Shown here: in pieces, positions 49,501-60,228 of the stretch
Position numbering within the stretch: the stretch's first letter is position 1
Layout: the number at the start of each line of letters is the position of its first letter
DNA from: Gossypium raimondii
Lineage: Eukaryota; Streptophyta; Magnoliopsida; Malvales; Malvaceae
NCBI RefSeq assembly: GCF_025698545.1
Contig: NC_068569.1
Location: 14,446,001-14,510,000 of the forward strand
Direction of reading: 5' to 3'
DNA length: 64,000 nucleotides
Translations under genes and position numbers: made by a program
Notes under the pieces: generated by a model
Database searches by the model: none
What the model was told of the DNA's origin: nothing
The model's input: the letters and a program-made list of their open reading frames with translations, nothing else

Positions 49501-50725
49501 ATTGAAGCAACTAATTCCGGTGTGTTTTATGTTTGTATAATGGCAATAACAGTTATTAATGCATTAGTTAGAAGATTATTGTATGAGCTGTATAGCTGGA
49601 ATGTATGATCGACCTTAGACTCATTGAGTGCAGGTAAGGAATCCTAAACTTTTTGTTTATTAATAAACTGCATACAAAAGTTGTGGTGCAGGTAGGTTTC
49701 CGCTGGTAATTTGATATGTTTATATATCTAGCCAAAAGGGTGTTTGAATATTCTGACAACTAGTGTTTATGAGGGAACAATACAAAACTATCCAGATCAG
49801 TGGCAGAATAGAATGCTCAATCCCTTATATTGACTAATTCTTTTTATCTCCCTCGATTTTATTTTGGTCAATTGTATTGTTTATCAGGCTGGTTTGACTG
49901 CAGAAAATGGTAACCCTTTTTTCCCCTTTCATTGTCTATCAGGTTGGTTTAAGTGCAGAAAATGGTTATGCTACAAGCTTGGCACGTTTTGCTGCAATTC
50001 TTGGACCAGTTGTTTGGAAAATTGCTACAAGGAAAATTGAAAGTGTTTTGCCTAGTGGACTCAAGTTTGGTCCTGGATGGGTTGTAGAAAATAGGACAGT
50101 TGAGCAGCCACAATGTTCCTTTTCTGATAAGCAGAGATCTCCGAATTCTCTATCTGATAACCCTCCTGGCAGACTTTTATCTACAGCTACTTCTGGTTCA
50201 AACTCCATTGCGGCAAGTAGATTTCCTTTACAAGGTAGAGAAGACATGGAAGCTGTTAGAGGCCTAACTTCTCAAAATGACTCGACTTTGGAACCTTCTC
50301 ATCAGTTTCAGCAAAGTCTTGTACTGCACTCAGGTATCAATGGTTCTATTGGTGGGTCTGGGTTTGGGTATTCCTCTCAAACGGAGTTGGTAACACAGTG
50401 TGTAAATTCCTTGTCTGAAGAGACTTCAGTGCCAACTCCAACGCACGTCATGGTTTTGGGTGCTAGTGATTTTCTTCCAAAAGAGGCCAAGTTGGCGGAT
50501 AGTTCAACCGCTTTACATTCTGGAAATGCAATGGCTGTGGAGCCTGAAATGGTGTCACATGCGGTGGCAACTAATGTCGGGCTTCAGTGGAGTTCCTATA
50601 ATGAACCGAATTTCCTTCCATTTGCTCCTGATCTTAATGTGAGATTTCTGGCGCCGGGGTCACCTAGTTCTAGTGATCCAATTTGTTCACCCCAGCGCCC
50701 ATATTTAGCATTGCAGCTCAAATAA
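46536..50725 (+). CDS. BRD1: Bromodomain protein, BRD9-like SWI/SNF subunit, tandem copy C (683 aa)
   Basis: Exons 46536-46988, 47452-47488, 47600-47684, 47777-47822, 47909-48007, 48770-48838, 48923-49253, 49371-49519 and 49943-50725 give 684 in-frame codons with no stops. It is the most diverged copy: exon 7 is 21 bp shorter (loss in the SEYSD and NTYN-HKLRPAD regions), RRGRPPGKS became RRGRSPEKS, and the bromodomain ZA segment reads HPMDFLTVRKKLDKG instead of HPMDFSTVRKKLDEG. NAMQYNAPDT with Asn254 is kept. Exon 6 starts RDVFLIC, closer to the family form than the IDVFLIC of A and B. The promoter is not homologous to A/B beyond about 60 bp before the ATG. Confidence 0.92.
49888..49909 (+). 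other. Duplicated exon-9 acceptor (decoy micro-exon), copy C
   Basis: TTTATCAG|GCTGGTTTGACTGCAG...ATG|GTAACC, 55 bp before the true acceptor (exon 9 from 49943). Same spacing and layout as in copies A and B. Confidence 0.55.
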
Positions 50726-52281
50726 TTAGCAAACACTATTTCCATATGATGTGGCTTGTTTGTGCTAATTGTATTATTAGGTCTACGCCTGCATACGAAT
50801 GTTAAGCTTTGGTCGAATTTACTTACTACATTCTTCATTGGAAGGTCCGTTGAGTTCCTCGGAAGTCATAGGATCAGGTTTTACACCATTTAGACTCTTC
50901 TTCTCCAAACAATTCCCACATACATCATGCAATGTGATTAAGCCTTCAATTTTTAGCGGACTACCCTTATGTAAGCTATTATATTGCACCACAATTATAG
51001 CATGTGCTATTAAGGATTTTGCTTACACCATTCCAACGAAGGAAGCTTCCATTTAAATTGTGTTAGGATTTAATGCCATAAATGTACTTTTATTCGTCAT
51101 TTGTATTTGTAATTATTTGAGCAAATTAATATAAATAGAATTACATTATTTATATTAATATCGTTTGTATTGGTTCTAGACCTTGATAGTTTTTGCACAT
51201 AAAATAAGATGTAAGTAAAACTCACTGATTTCGTAATGTTGTATTACATGGCAGGACCATAATGGAAGAAATCAACTTGCCATGGATTTAATGAATTGAG
51301 ATTTAATTGTTTAATGGTCAAATGGAAAATTTATTTTTGACCACTCTAAAAAATTAATCATGCAATTTAAACCATTTTAACTCAAGTTTTTAGCTGAGCC
51401 CTCCAAATATTTTAATTTTAAGGGTCATATTTGTTGATGACGCATTGAATGCACTAGTTTTCTCTACCGAGATTCTCTTTCTGCAGAGGCTTTCACTAAA
51501 TTCTATTTCTTAATTTTTTTGTAAATGAAAATAATATATACATACATAATATGCTGAGAGCATATACGCAGTTATGTTAATTTTAGATCAGCACTTACAT
51601 TGGACTTTAGCCATTGAGATACCGGTCGAACCAGGGAACATTGTACTATTCTGTTTTAATCAGCAGTTTTTTAAATGCACTTGTACAAAGCAAAGAATTT
51701 CTTGAAAATATAAAATCATAGTTTTCATCATCATATATAAGTTGTCTTGCATTGGTCTTGCACATTCTCGTATATTCATTCTTTACGAGGTAGGGTAGGG
51801 TCAGTAATTCTCAATTCTCAAGATCAATAGCCAAAAGACTTGTTTAAAGCCCAGGAACAGTAGCATGCATGTAAAACTTGTCTAGGTAATGTTAAAAAAG
51901 CTCCTTCATTGTACTAGTTTACTAGCACTTTCACTAACTTGAGAGTTTCTTAGTATATACAGCAAAATAAATTTAACCCAGAGAAGGTGAGATTACAAGT
52001 GTTACTAACCCCAGCAACAAAAACAGATGCAGCTTTAAGGTTGGATGAAACTTTTAAACTTAAAACCGCCTTCGGCCATGCACAACATGGTCATCAACTT
52101 CACTTCTCCGAATCCTGTCACAAGTATTTCCTTTACTGTACTTCTTCTGCAAGTGCTATGTGAAGAAAGCAGGAAACGAGTGTTTCCTTCAGCACTGCAT
52201 CCAGCATTAAGATTTTTGCTCTCAAAAACATTGTTTTTCTTGATTAGAACCAAATCCGAATCATACAGGAGGTACTTTAGA
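50726..52281. other. BRD-C and NLP convergent 3' flanks
   Basis: The first ~150 bp match the other BRD 3' flanks. About 50877-51540 is specific to copy C, with no gene seen. From 51545 to the NLP stop the sequence is the 3' UTR and flank of NLP, copied also at 42315-42790. Confidence 0.6.
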
Positions 52282-55200
52282 TCAAGAAGGACAAGTGCTA
52301 CCTGAAGACCGGTCCAAGTGATGATGAGAAGCTTGTAATAGGAGTCTAATTGTGTTTCCCTCACACCATCTACATACATCAATACACTCCTCCAAATCAG
52401 CATCACATGTTAATAACACCCACTCAGAATCATCATCTAAGTACTTGAGATCAAATCCACTTATATCATCTATATTGAATCTTCTTGTAATTTCAAGCAA
52501 TAAATCTTTAAGCCGCCATTTACTTTGCATGCGGAAGTGTATCTTATCATCTCCGTATGTGACCTTTACCTTTTGAGTTTGAGCATCCAAATCCTGAGCA
52601 ATTTGACTATTATTCTCTGTAACTACGGGTTGAATACTGTCAGAGATAAGCTGTTCCTTAACAGATGCAGGGCTATGTGATCTTGGGAAGAGCTTTAGTC
52701 CTTCTTGACTTAAGGTGTGCAACTCTGTGTCATTTGTGACCCTTTTCAGCTCACCATTCCCAGAGTTTTCTCCTATTATAAGACCTCCATTACCAGATAT
52801 GTTAGACTTTGAAGGATGATGCGTTCCAGAGGAACAGCTATGACTTGAACTGGAACTCTGACTACAAGAGGAGGAGGGTGAGTTTGAAGTAGCAGCTTGG
52901 GACACAAAATTACCACCCTCAGGCAGTATGGTTGTTTTCTTTGGCTTATCATTCAGTCCCAAGACTGAGGCTGAGGATGTACTCTTTCCTGATGATCTTG
53001 GCGAGGCCAGCTCTGAGAAGTTTGGGTACAAGGAGCTAATATGAAAAGCACCAGACACACCTTGTACTGAATCAATGACGTGCTGGAGTTTCTCTAAGGA
53101 GTTTCCAACTTTCTGGAGTTTTCGAGATGGCCAGCGTTCTATTCCATGATGCCTACAGGTTCTTTTCAAGGTTGTGGGGCACACTGAAAAATATTGAAAG
53201 AAAACAGGAAATGAACATCAAATTATAGAGAAATAACATGCAACAATACATTTTATCTTCATTAGTATACCATGCCATACTAGATCACATACAGCTTTTA
53301 ACCTTTTTCCTGTCTCCATTTTTCATCAGCAGCTTCTTTTAAGCAGAAGTAATATTAGGCCATTTATCTACCAAGTTTACACTACAACCAAAATATCATT
53401 GACACTTACCACCAAGGCTTTTTGCTGCATCTTTTAGGCTTTCAGAAAAATATTGGCGGAGAACTTGCAATGTGATTGTTTTTTCTGCCTTGCTATGTCT
53501 CTTCTGTCCTGTTTTTCTCTTAGTCGCACTCGAAAAGCTAATCTCATTAATAGTAGAGTCTCCACCTTCAACAGTTCCTCTTAGGCTAATCTGTTTTTTG
53601 TGCTGCTTCACCTTGGATATTTTTTCATCCCACGTCGCCCTTGGTTTTTCTTTTCTGAGTTTCATGGCAGTGCTAGTGCTACTGCTCTGATTAACCTCAG
53701 TGAGACTGGCAGTCCAAGATGAATTTTCTCTTGAATACTTTTCTGAATGATAAGTGCACTGCTCTTCTGATAACTCTTTTCTACAAGGTATGCCATCTAA
53801 AGAGGCTATAACTTCACTAACTCCCATATCTCTATCTTCCTCTAGCTCCTCATTTGTTACAACTCGTAAGCTACAGCATACTTGCTGTAAAGTGATGGAT
53901 AATGAATTAAGCATCTCCTTTTGTCCTTCAGGATCTCGGCAATCCACAGGTAAAAAGAACTCCAAGACAAAGTCTGCTTTACCAGTGTGAATGCATCGGA
54001 AACGTATCGCAACAGCGGCGTGCAATTTAAGCATCTTTGCATGGTGTGCAAGAGGATATTCGGTCTTCTTAAAGGAGGTTATGTCAGTTGAGAAGCATGG
54101 TTGGTTAGTCATGAATGCTCTTCCAGCAACACCTTGACCTTTTAACAAGTGATGCTCAGAGCAAACCTCATGAAAACCCCGGATATTGGGCTTAGCTATA
54201 TAGCAAGCATCATCCACGGTAGACACACAATGAAAGTAGTTCTCAGTGGAATGCGGGCAACCCTCTTTACCTAGCTGCATACAAGGAACCCAAGTCTGAG
54301 CCAGAGGTAATCTGTGCGTCTCACAAGCACGTTTTAGAACTTCTTTGATCTCAGGTAGGGCAGCTTGGTAGGAACTATAACATGCCTGATAAAAAGTGAG
54401 ATTAACACTTAAATGCAAGAACAAGTTTAGAACTGTTAACAATTAAATTTATTCCATAACTGCAAGAAATTACCTGTATGTTTCGAGTGCTGGAAGCTGT
54501 AAAACTCCTAAGATTGACAGCCTGCTTACAAAGAAAAACAGGAAGAAGGGGCATTATCAGGACTTGAACTGCATGCTCCAAAATGCAACAATAAGCACAA
54601 AGTTAATCACAACAGCTCAAGACATAGTATAAATGAAAAATCATGGGAACAAAAAAGAAGAGAAACAAATTCAAGTTTTCATTTATAGTTCAAAATAGGA
54701 TGCAATTAACAGTGTGGCATGCAACAGCGTCAACAATATTTACAATTACTCCTATCATATGTGATAACCAAAGAGGGAATAAAGATCAAATCTATAGGGA
54801 GAAACATAACGGGACAAGCACTAAAAGTTCATCAAGTTTGAACAAGCAGAATAGAAAATATTGATCAAACAGGTAAAAGAAATTACCTCTAATGCTTTGC
54901 AAACGCTCTCCATCTCTGGCTTTATCTTGATTTTCTCGGTTGTCATCACAACTTCAATAACACCCAAGCAAGTTCTATTACCTTGTTCAAATACAGGAAG
55001 AGCAAAGGTTCCACGGACACCGTGTTGTTGAGCATGATCAACTCTATGGTATTCATCACTTCTAAAGAATCGGACATCAGGTGTCCACTCTGGGACCTTA
55101 CTCAAGAAAACACGACCAGGCAGTCCTGCCATGTCCTTGGAATCTTCCTCTGCTGGAAACTGATATTTCGCAGAAATGTTCCTATAACTTGCAAGCCTTT

Positions 55201-55741
55201 GGCTGTTGGGGTCAAGTGAAAAGGGTTGCTCACTGGTAGTCAAAATACGCCTACCTCCTTTATTTACAGGTAGCCATAGTTGTACAAGGACATCTGTTTC
55301 TTTTGCAGAATCTTTTATATGATTAAGTGCCCCAATTAACCTCTGCATTACAGAGGTTGAAGGACCTGGATTAGCTCTGGGTCCAATCCACCATCTTCTA
55401 CTCAGCTCAGAAGCATCGGTCATACAATCACCATGTAGATTGCGACTCACGCCATCGACATCATCCAAGTTATGGCTCAAATGAGCACCTTGAGAATGAT
55501 TTTCATTCATATGTGGATTTCCAGGCAAGAAAGATATTGGATCCTCTCCTTGAAAGAGGCTACCACCCAAATCACCACCATTAGAGTCCAAAGTAGGCCA
55601 TTCAAATGTGGGATCAAAGAAAGCATTAGGATCAAGGAAATCAGATCCCTCTGTTGGACTTGCCTCCAACCAGCATCCATCTAACAACAATTCATCCATG
55701 TAATCCAACTGCATTCCTGGTAACAGAATGGAATCTTCCAT
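52282..55741 (-). CDS. NLP4: NIN-like protein (NLP4/5 type) nitrate-response transcription factor, 926 aa
   Basis: Exons 55741-54887, 54521-54474, 54385-53410 and 53183-52282 give 927 in-frame codons. The N-terminal GAF-like region contains LASYRNIS, with Ser190 in an R-x-x-S setting that looks equivalent to the Ca-dependent-kinase site of Arabidopsis NLP7 (inference). The RWP-RK domain spans about 600-650 ([37 protein letters not shown] at 643-648). The PB1 domain is at about 830-911, with the acidic OPCA segment [16 protein letters not shown]. NLPs bind nitrate-responsive elements and switch on nitrate uptake and assimilation genes; PB1 mediates dimerisation. Synteny with Arabidopsis NLP4 between BRD1 and the catalases supports the symbol. 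A partial copy lies at 42790-43790. Confidence 0.94.
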
Positions 55742-55775
55742 GACACTTAATTTTAGAGGATGATGTTTATGTCAA

Positions 55776-56302
55776 CTACAAACTTGACAACAATAACTTC
55801 TAGTATCAATTCCAGTCTTCACTAGATAATCTGTCCATATTGACACAGATATGACTGATCATAAGAAAGCTGAGATTCTAAAGAGAACTGGAAACAGCAA
55901 AGCTAATCGACTAAAAGCTTCAGGCAATGAGATAATTAATATGTATCAATCATATAAAGATGAGTGGATAAATCCCAATATCAGTCAAAAGGGAAGAAAA
56001 AACAAAAAAGAGAAGTGCAAATCAGCAGTAAGTAAGAAAAGAATCAATGAGCGGATAAATCCCAAAGTTAGAATCACCGTATTTTATGATGCAAAGTCAA
56101 AACGAGAACAAAAGAAGGAAGATATAAGAACCCACTATTGACATAAGCAGATTCCTTCAAGCTTCAGCACTTTTTCATTCAAGATTCTCGTTTTACCAGA
56201 AGCAATTAATCAACTGCATCTGGTTTAAGGACTAATATAACCCAAAACATTTTTAGCCATTAAAACCGAGCAAAAGAAGAACAAAAGACGGCAGCAACTC
56301 AC
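55776..56302 (-). other. Probable 5' UTR intron of NLP, with a spliced mini-uORF
   Basis: On the minus strand, GACTACATG|GTGAGTTGC at 56302 and TTTGTAG|TTGACATAA at 55776 fit a 527-bp leader intron. The joined leader would read ATG TTG ACA TAA, a three-codon upstream ORF made by splicing, ending 23 nt before the main start codon. No transcript evidence is available here. Confidence 0.5.
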
Positions 56303-56599
56303 CATGTAGTCTTCGTACTATGCGGATATTCTCCAAGACACCCCAAATGGCCAAATCTTAAACGAGTACTACATCACCATTGACCATACCAAATTGTTTA
56401 TTTTCCGAGCTATAAATATATATATATTCGCTCTTGGAAGTTGAAACAGCGGCAGCCTCAAAAAGAAAACTGTCTGAAGAAACAGGAACAGGTGAAGAAC
56501 GTCAGCAACAAAGAAAAGATCTGGTAAAAGCTTGAAACAGGGTGTATCGGTTCAAACTTCAAAACTCTCTAGGATAAGAGCTGTACTTGTCTCTCATAG

Positions 56600-57490
56600 T
56601 CATAGGTATTATCTCCCCAAGATTCGGCCTTTGTTGCATTGGCTGTCAGTGGCAGCAGCAGTCCCCACACCCCACGCATAAACAAATCCTTTTCCTTGGG
56701 CCTTGAAATTCTCAATGAGAAGAAGGCAGACTTTTTTAAGCCCACCCTTGGAGAAGAACAAACGGAACGGCTAATCCGCTTTGCTTTGCTGATGCGGTAC
56801 TTTGATTAAATTAATAACGGAATGGAGGGCATTGTTGTTGTTGTTGTTGTTGTATTATTAAAATAAGAAGTTGAACCAGAATTGTTCAAGTGGCAAAAAT
56901 GGTTGCTTTCGTGTGCACCATTAGTCTACCACTTGATCTTTCAAGTCCTTTTTCCTTTTGAGTTGAGATGCTTTCCCTTTCCCTTATTCCTTTCCCACAA
57001 CCAGCTTGCTTCCACGGTTAAGTTATTTTTGTATTGGATAAAAGAATTTGCGGTGAGAGTTAAAAGAATTTTAGTTGCAAGTGCAAGTGGGCGTGTGTTA
57101 TCCACGCTGACGTTGAAGAGCGAAGTGACCAGGGTAGCCACTGATGTCTCTTTGTTTAAAATTATAAGGTCTAATTCTGGTTTTAAGCCCTCTACTGTAC
57201 TGCAATTTTAGATTTAATCACTTTACTTTAATTTGCATCATTTGGCCTTCTACTTTTATGGACCATTAATTTCTGTTGTTATAGTGATGATATTGAATTC
57301 TTTTTCACTGTTATTCGATTACACAATCATGGTCAACTAAAAATTTAGTTAATTATATTTGATTGACTAATAATGAATTTACATGTTTGTCAAATGTTTA
57401 AGGTTATTTTAAAAAATATTCTATGTCATCACTTTATTTTCGGTATCTACTAATCTATATATAATATAAAACCAACTTTGTGTTTTCCCC
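56600..57490. other. NLP upstream / intergenic
   Basis: NLP promoter side. It contains a (TTG)n microsatellite at about 56832-56852 and AT-rich DNA. No gene seen. Confidence 0.45.
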
Positions 57491-57498
57491 ATTACAAG

Positions 57499-58186
57499 TA
57501 GAGGTGCTCATAGGCCGGGCCGGGCTTAACTAAAAGTTCAAGCCCATTTACTAGGCCTGGCCCGGCTCGGCCCAAAAAATGGGCCTAAATTTTTGTCTAA
57601 GCCCGACTCGAATAAAAATGATAAAATCCGGGCCCGACTTGGCCCGCCCGTATTAATTTTTTATATTATTTTTATATAATTTTTAAAGATATATAATACA
57701 TTAAAAATATTAAAAACATCAAAATAAACATTTCCCAACAAATTGAAAATAAATTTTAAAAAACATGTAGACTTAAATAACACTAAGATAAATGCAACTT
57801 AACAAGCAAATGCCTCTAAAATAATAACAAAATTAACAAATGTCTTTAAAATAATAACAAAATTAACAATAAAATAAGTTTTATACAATATCCAAACAAT
57901 AACAACAAAATACTAGCAACATAATAGTAAAATGGTAGCAAAATAGAGAGAAAGCAACAAGAAAATAACATTCAAAAACAAAAAAGAAGAGCAGATTTTT
58001 TTGTCCTTTAGTGAATTTGGGCCGGGCCCGGGCCAAAAATATCTTACTCGAGGCCCGACCCATTTTTTAAACGGACCTTATTTTTTGTCCAAGCCCTTTT
58101 TTGGGCTTATATTTTTGCCCAAACCCTCCCACATTTCGGGTGGGACTTTGAGCCGGGCCGGGTGGCCCGACCCATGATCAGGTTTA
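57499..58186. mobile_element. hAT-type non-autonomous element, 688 bp
   Basis: A perfect 8-bp target duplication ATTACAAG flanks it (57491-57498 and 58187-58194). Terminal repeats are TAGAGGTGCTCATAGG and, from the other strand, TAAACCTGATCATGGG, followed by GGGCCGGGC-type subterminal palindromes on both sides. The 8-bp duplication and TAGAGGTG-like ends fit the hAT superfamily. The AT-rich middle has no transposase. Confidence 0.85.
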
Positions 58187-58579
58187 ATTACAAGAGTGTG
58201 CTTTAATTACCATTAAATTAAAAAAAGACATTATTGACCCTTTTTAATTATAAGGATGACTCCAATAGAAAAGGTGAAGTTGATGAGATTCAATTTCTAG
58301 CATCAAAAATATTATCGAAATTCCTAAATTAATTCTATTAAATATTGTTCATTGACCTATTTTATGTGGATAATTGTGTGTTTTGAGTGAGATAAGTTTA
58401 AGGCTTTTTGAACTTTAGTATTGTTTACAATGACTTTGAGTACAAACTTATAAAGGATCGCACATAGATTAATCGAAAGAAATTGATGGACTGATTTTTT
58501 TGGGCTATCAATGCTTTTGATAAAGGACTAATAGTGTCAAATTTAGCCACCCATCAAGTTCACCACCCACCATGGTTTT

Positions 58580-59500
58580 AAAAACAAAAACGCATATGGT
58601 CTATCTTACCAAATTCCAATTTCTTTGAGTAAACGAAGCATGCATCCCATAAATATCTACTGCTTTTAACAACGACATGTTAAATACCTCTTCCTTAACT
58701 TTCTTATCAAATCTATGGAAGCAAGTAAAAATATCTTGTTTTAGCATAATCGGGTCATTAAACCACTCTCCATCACTAAGCTTCAAATCTTTTATGGTAT
58801 TAGTTCTTGTTCTATTAATAGTGCTATCATGAAAGAAATAGATAATTTTATCCCCACTACTAAGCCACTACCTTCTTGCCATTTGGTGCCACAACCTTTC
58901 CATGTGAGACAAGACGTCATCATGGTCAATTACTAACTACTTATCTAAATTCAAACGGTAATTCAAATGAACCGTCTAACACCATCTTGACACTAGTAAT
59001 CCTCACCAACTACTACCTTTTCCGTTTCCTCATATGGCTGAAAACATTTTTGTTCCAAACCTTAATTTCACTAGTGAAACGTTAAACATTGGTAGCGATA
59101 TCCCCATCTTCCTTCCCAGTAGATTTATGAAACTCAGCAAACTTCGGGTGATTTTGCCAAGTAGCAATAAACCTAAAACGGCAAGAACATAATCCATTTT
59201 TGTTGAGAGCTCCCCCTTGCGCTCTTCTCATCACCAAACTAAATTAAAATCACCACCTAAGGACCAGAGTTCATCTGCCTAAGGAACCAACTTATAGGGT
59301 TGATCCCAAAATAGTCTATATTTGGCAGCATTCAGACTACCATGAACAACAACAATACTATCTCCCTTATCCCTACAATGAATATGCACATATTGACTTG
59401 CAACATTGAGTATCTTAGTTTCTAATATCAACATTCCATTACACCCAAATTTCACTTGAGAATCTCCAAACTTTTGCATGGACTAACTTCAATTTCAAGA
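58580..59500 (-). mobile_element. LINE (L1-type) ORF2 relic
   Basis: Minus-strand translation gives, in the right order, endonuclease-like VHGSLNAAKYRLFWDQ, then LWSLGGDFNLVW (the GDFN motif), then the linker and start of the reverse-transcriptase part: RLWHQMAR, WLSSGDKIIYFFH (compare WLKEGDxNTKFFH), INRTRTNTIKDL and DGEWFNDPIMLKQDI. The frame is broken by several stops and shifts, and both ends are missing. An old non-LTR retrotransposon fragment. Confidence 0.8.
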
Positions 59501-59611
59501 GTTTTGCATCATAGTGTCGATTATTAGGGTTTCAAACATAGCCCGAATTCAATTTCAAGAGTTCTATATTTTTGCAATGGATTCAAATTAACAAATATTA
59601 AAGTGACACAT

Positions 59612-59720
59612 CTGTGTTTCCCCCTTATAAGTGTGTGGTTTAATTACCATTTCTTAGTGATAAGGAGCGGTTGATGAGAATCAATTGTTAGCTTCAAAAT
59701 GAGAAAAGGTTTCCTTGTGC
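59612..59720 (+). repeat. Paralogous empty site of the hAT insertion
   Basis: GTGTTTCCCCCTTATAAGTG followed by TGTGGTTTAATTACCATT matches the joined flanks of the 57499 element (GTGTTTTCCCCATTACAAG then TGTGCTTTAATTACCATT) and continues through ATAAGGA, TTGATGAGA-TTCAAT and AGC-TTCAAAAT. It is a second copy of the target without the element. Confidence 0.7.
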
Positions 59721-60228
59721 AATCCGCACTCAAAGAAAAACCATACAGCTGGGTTGAATCAAAATTCAACAAGTTTAGATTATTTTGTCAACCCATTAAA
59801 GTCTGTTTTCTCTCTCTAGGTTAGTTTAGTTACCGCAGCTGTCCGAATGTTGGAGATGGTCCGATAATGATAAACAGTAAGCACATGCCTCTGACCATAT
59901 AATAAACAAAGCCAGTAAAAGTAAGCTTGAACGTTGAAAGATATTACAATTTACAAGTGATGTTACTATATTCCCAGTTTTGGTGCTGCGGGGAATCTAA
60001 GGTTTGCCATTTCCCATTACCATAGCTATAATCTTTTCAGAACATATTTCTAGTCGGAGCATGCAGCAAGACACGACAAAGCCAATATTATTACAAGCTT
60101 GTTCGGTATTACAATATGGCACAAGAACAAAAGGATCAATAAGTTTATACTTCCAAAGAACCAGATGGACGTTTCTAAATTCAGTCCTTACCCTGCGGAA
60201 CTCCAAAGCATCCAGGTCAATAGTCCTT
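59721..60228. other. Catalase 3' flank
   Basis: Likely holds the catalase 3' UTR (upper part). No separate gene seen. Confidence 0.45.
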
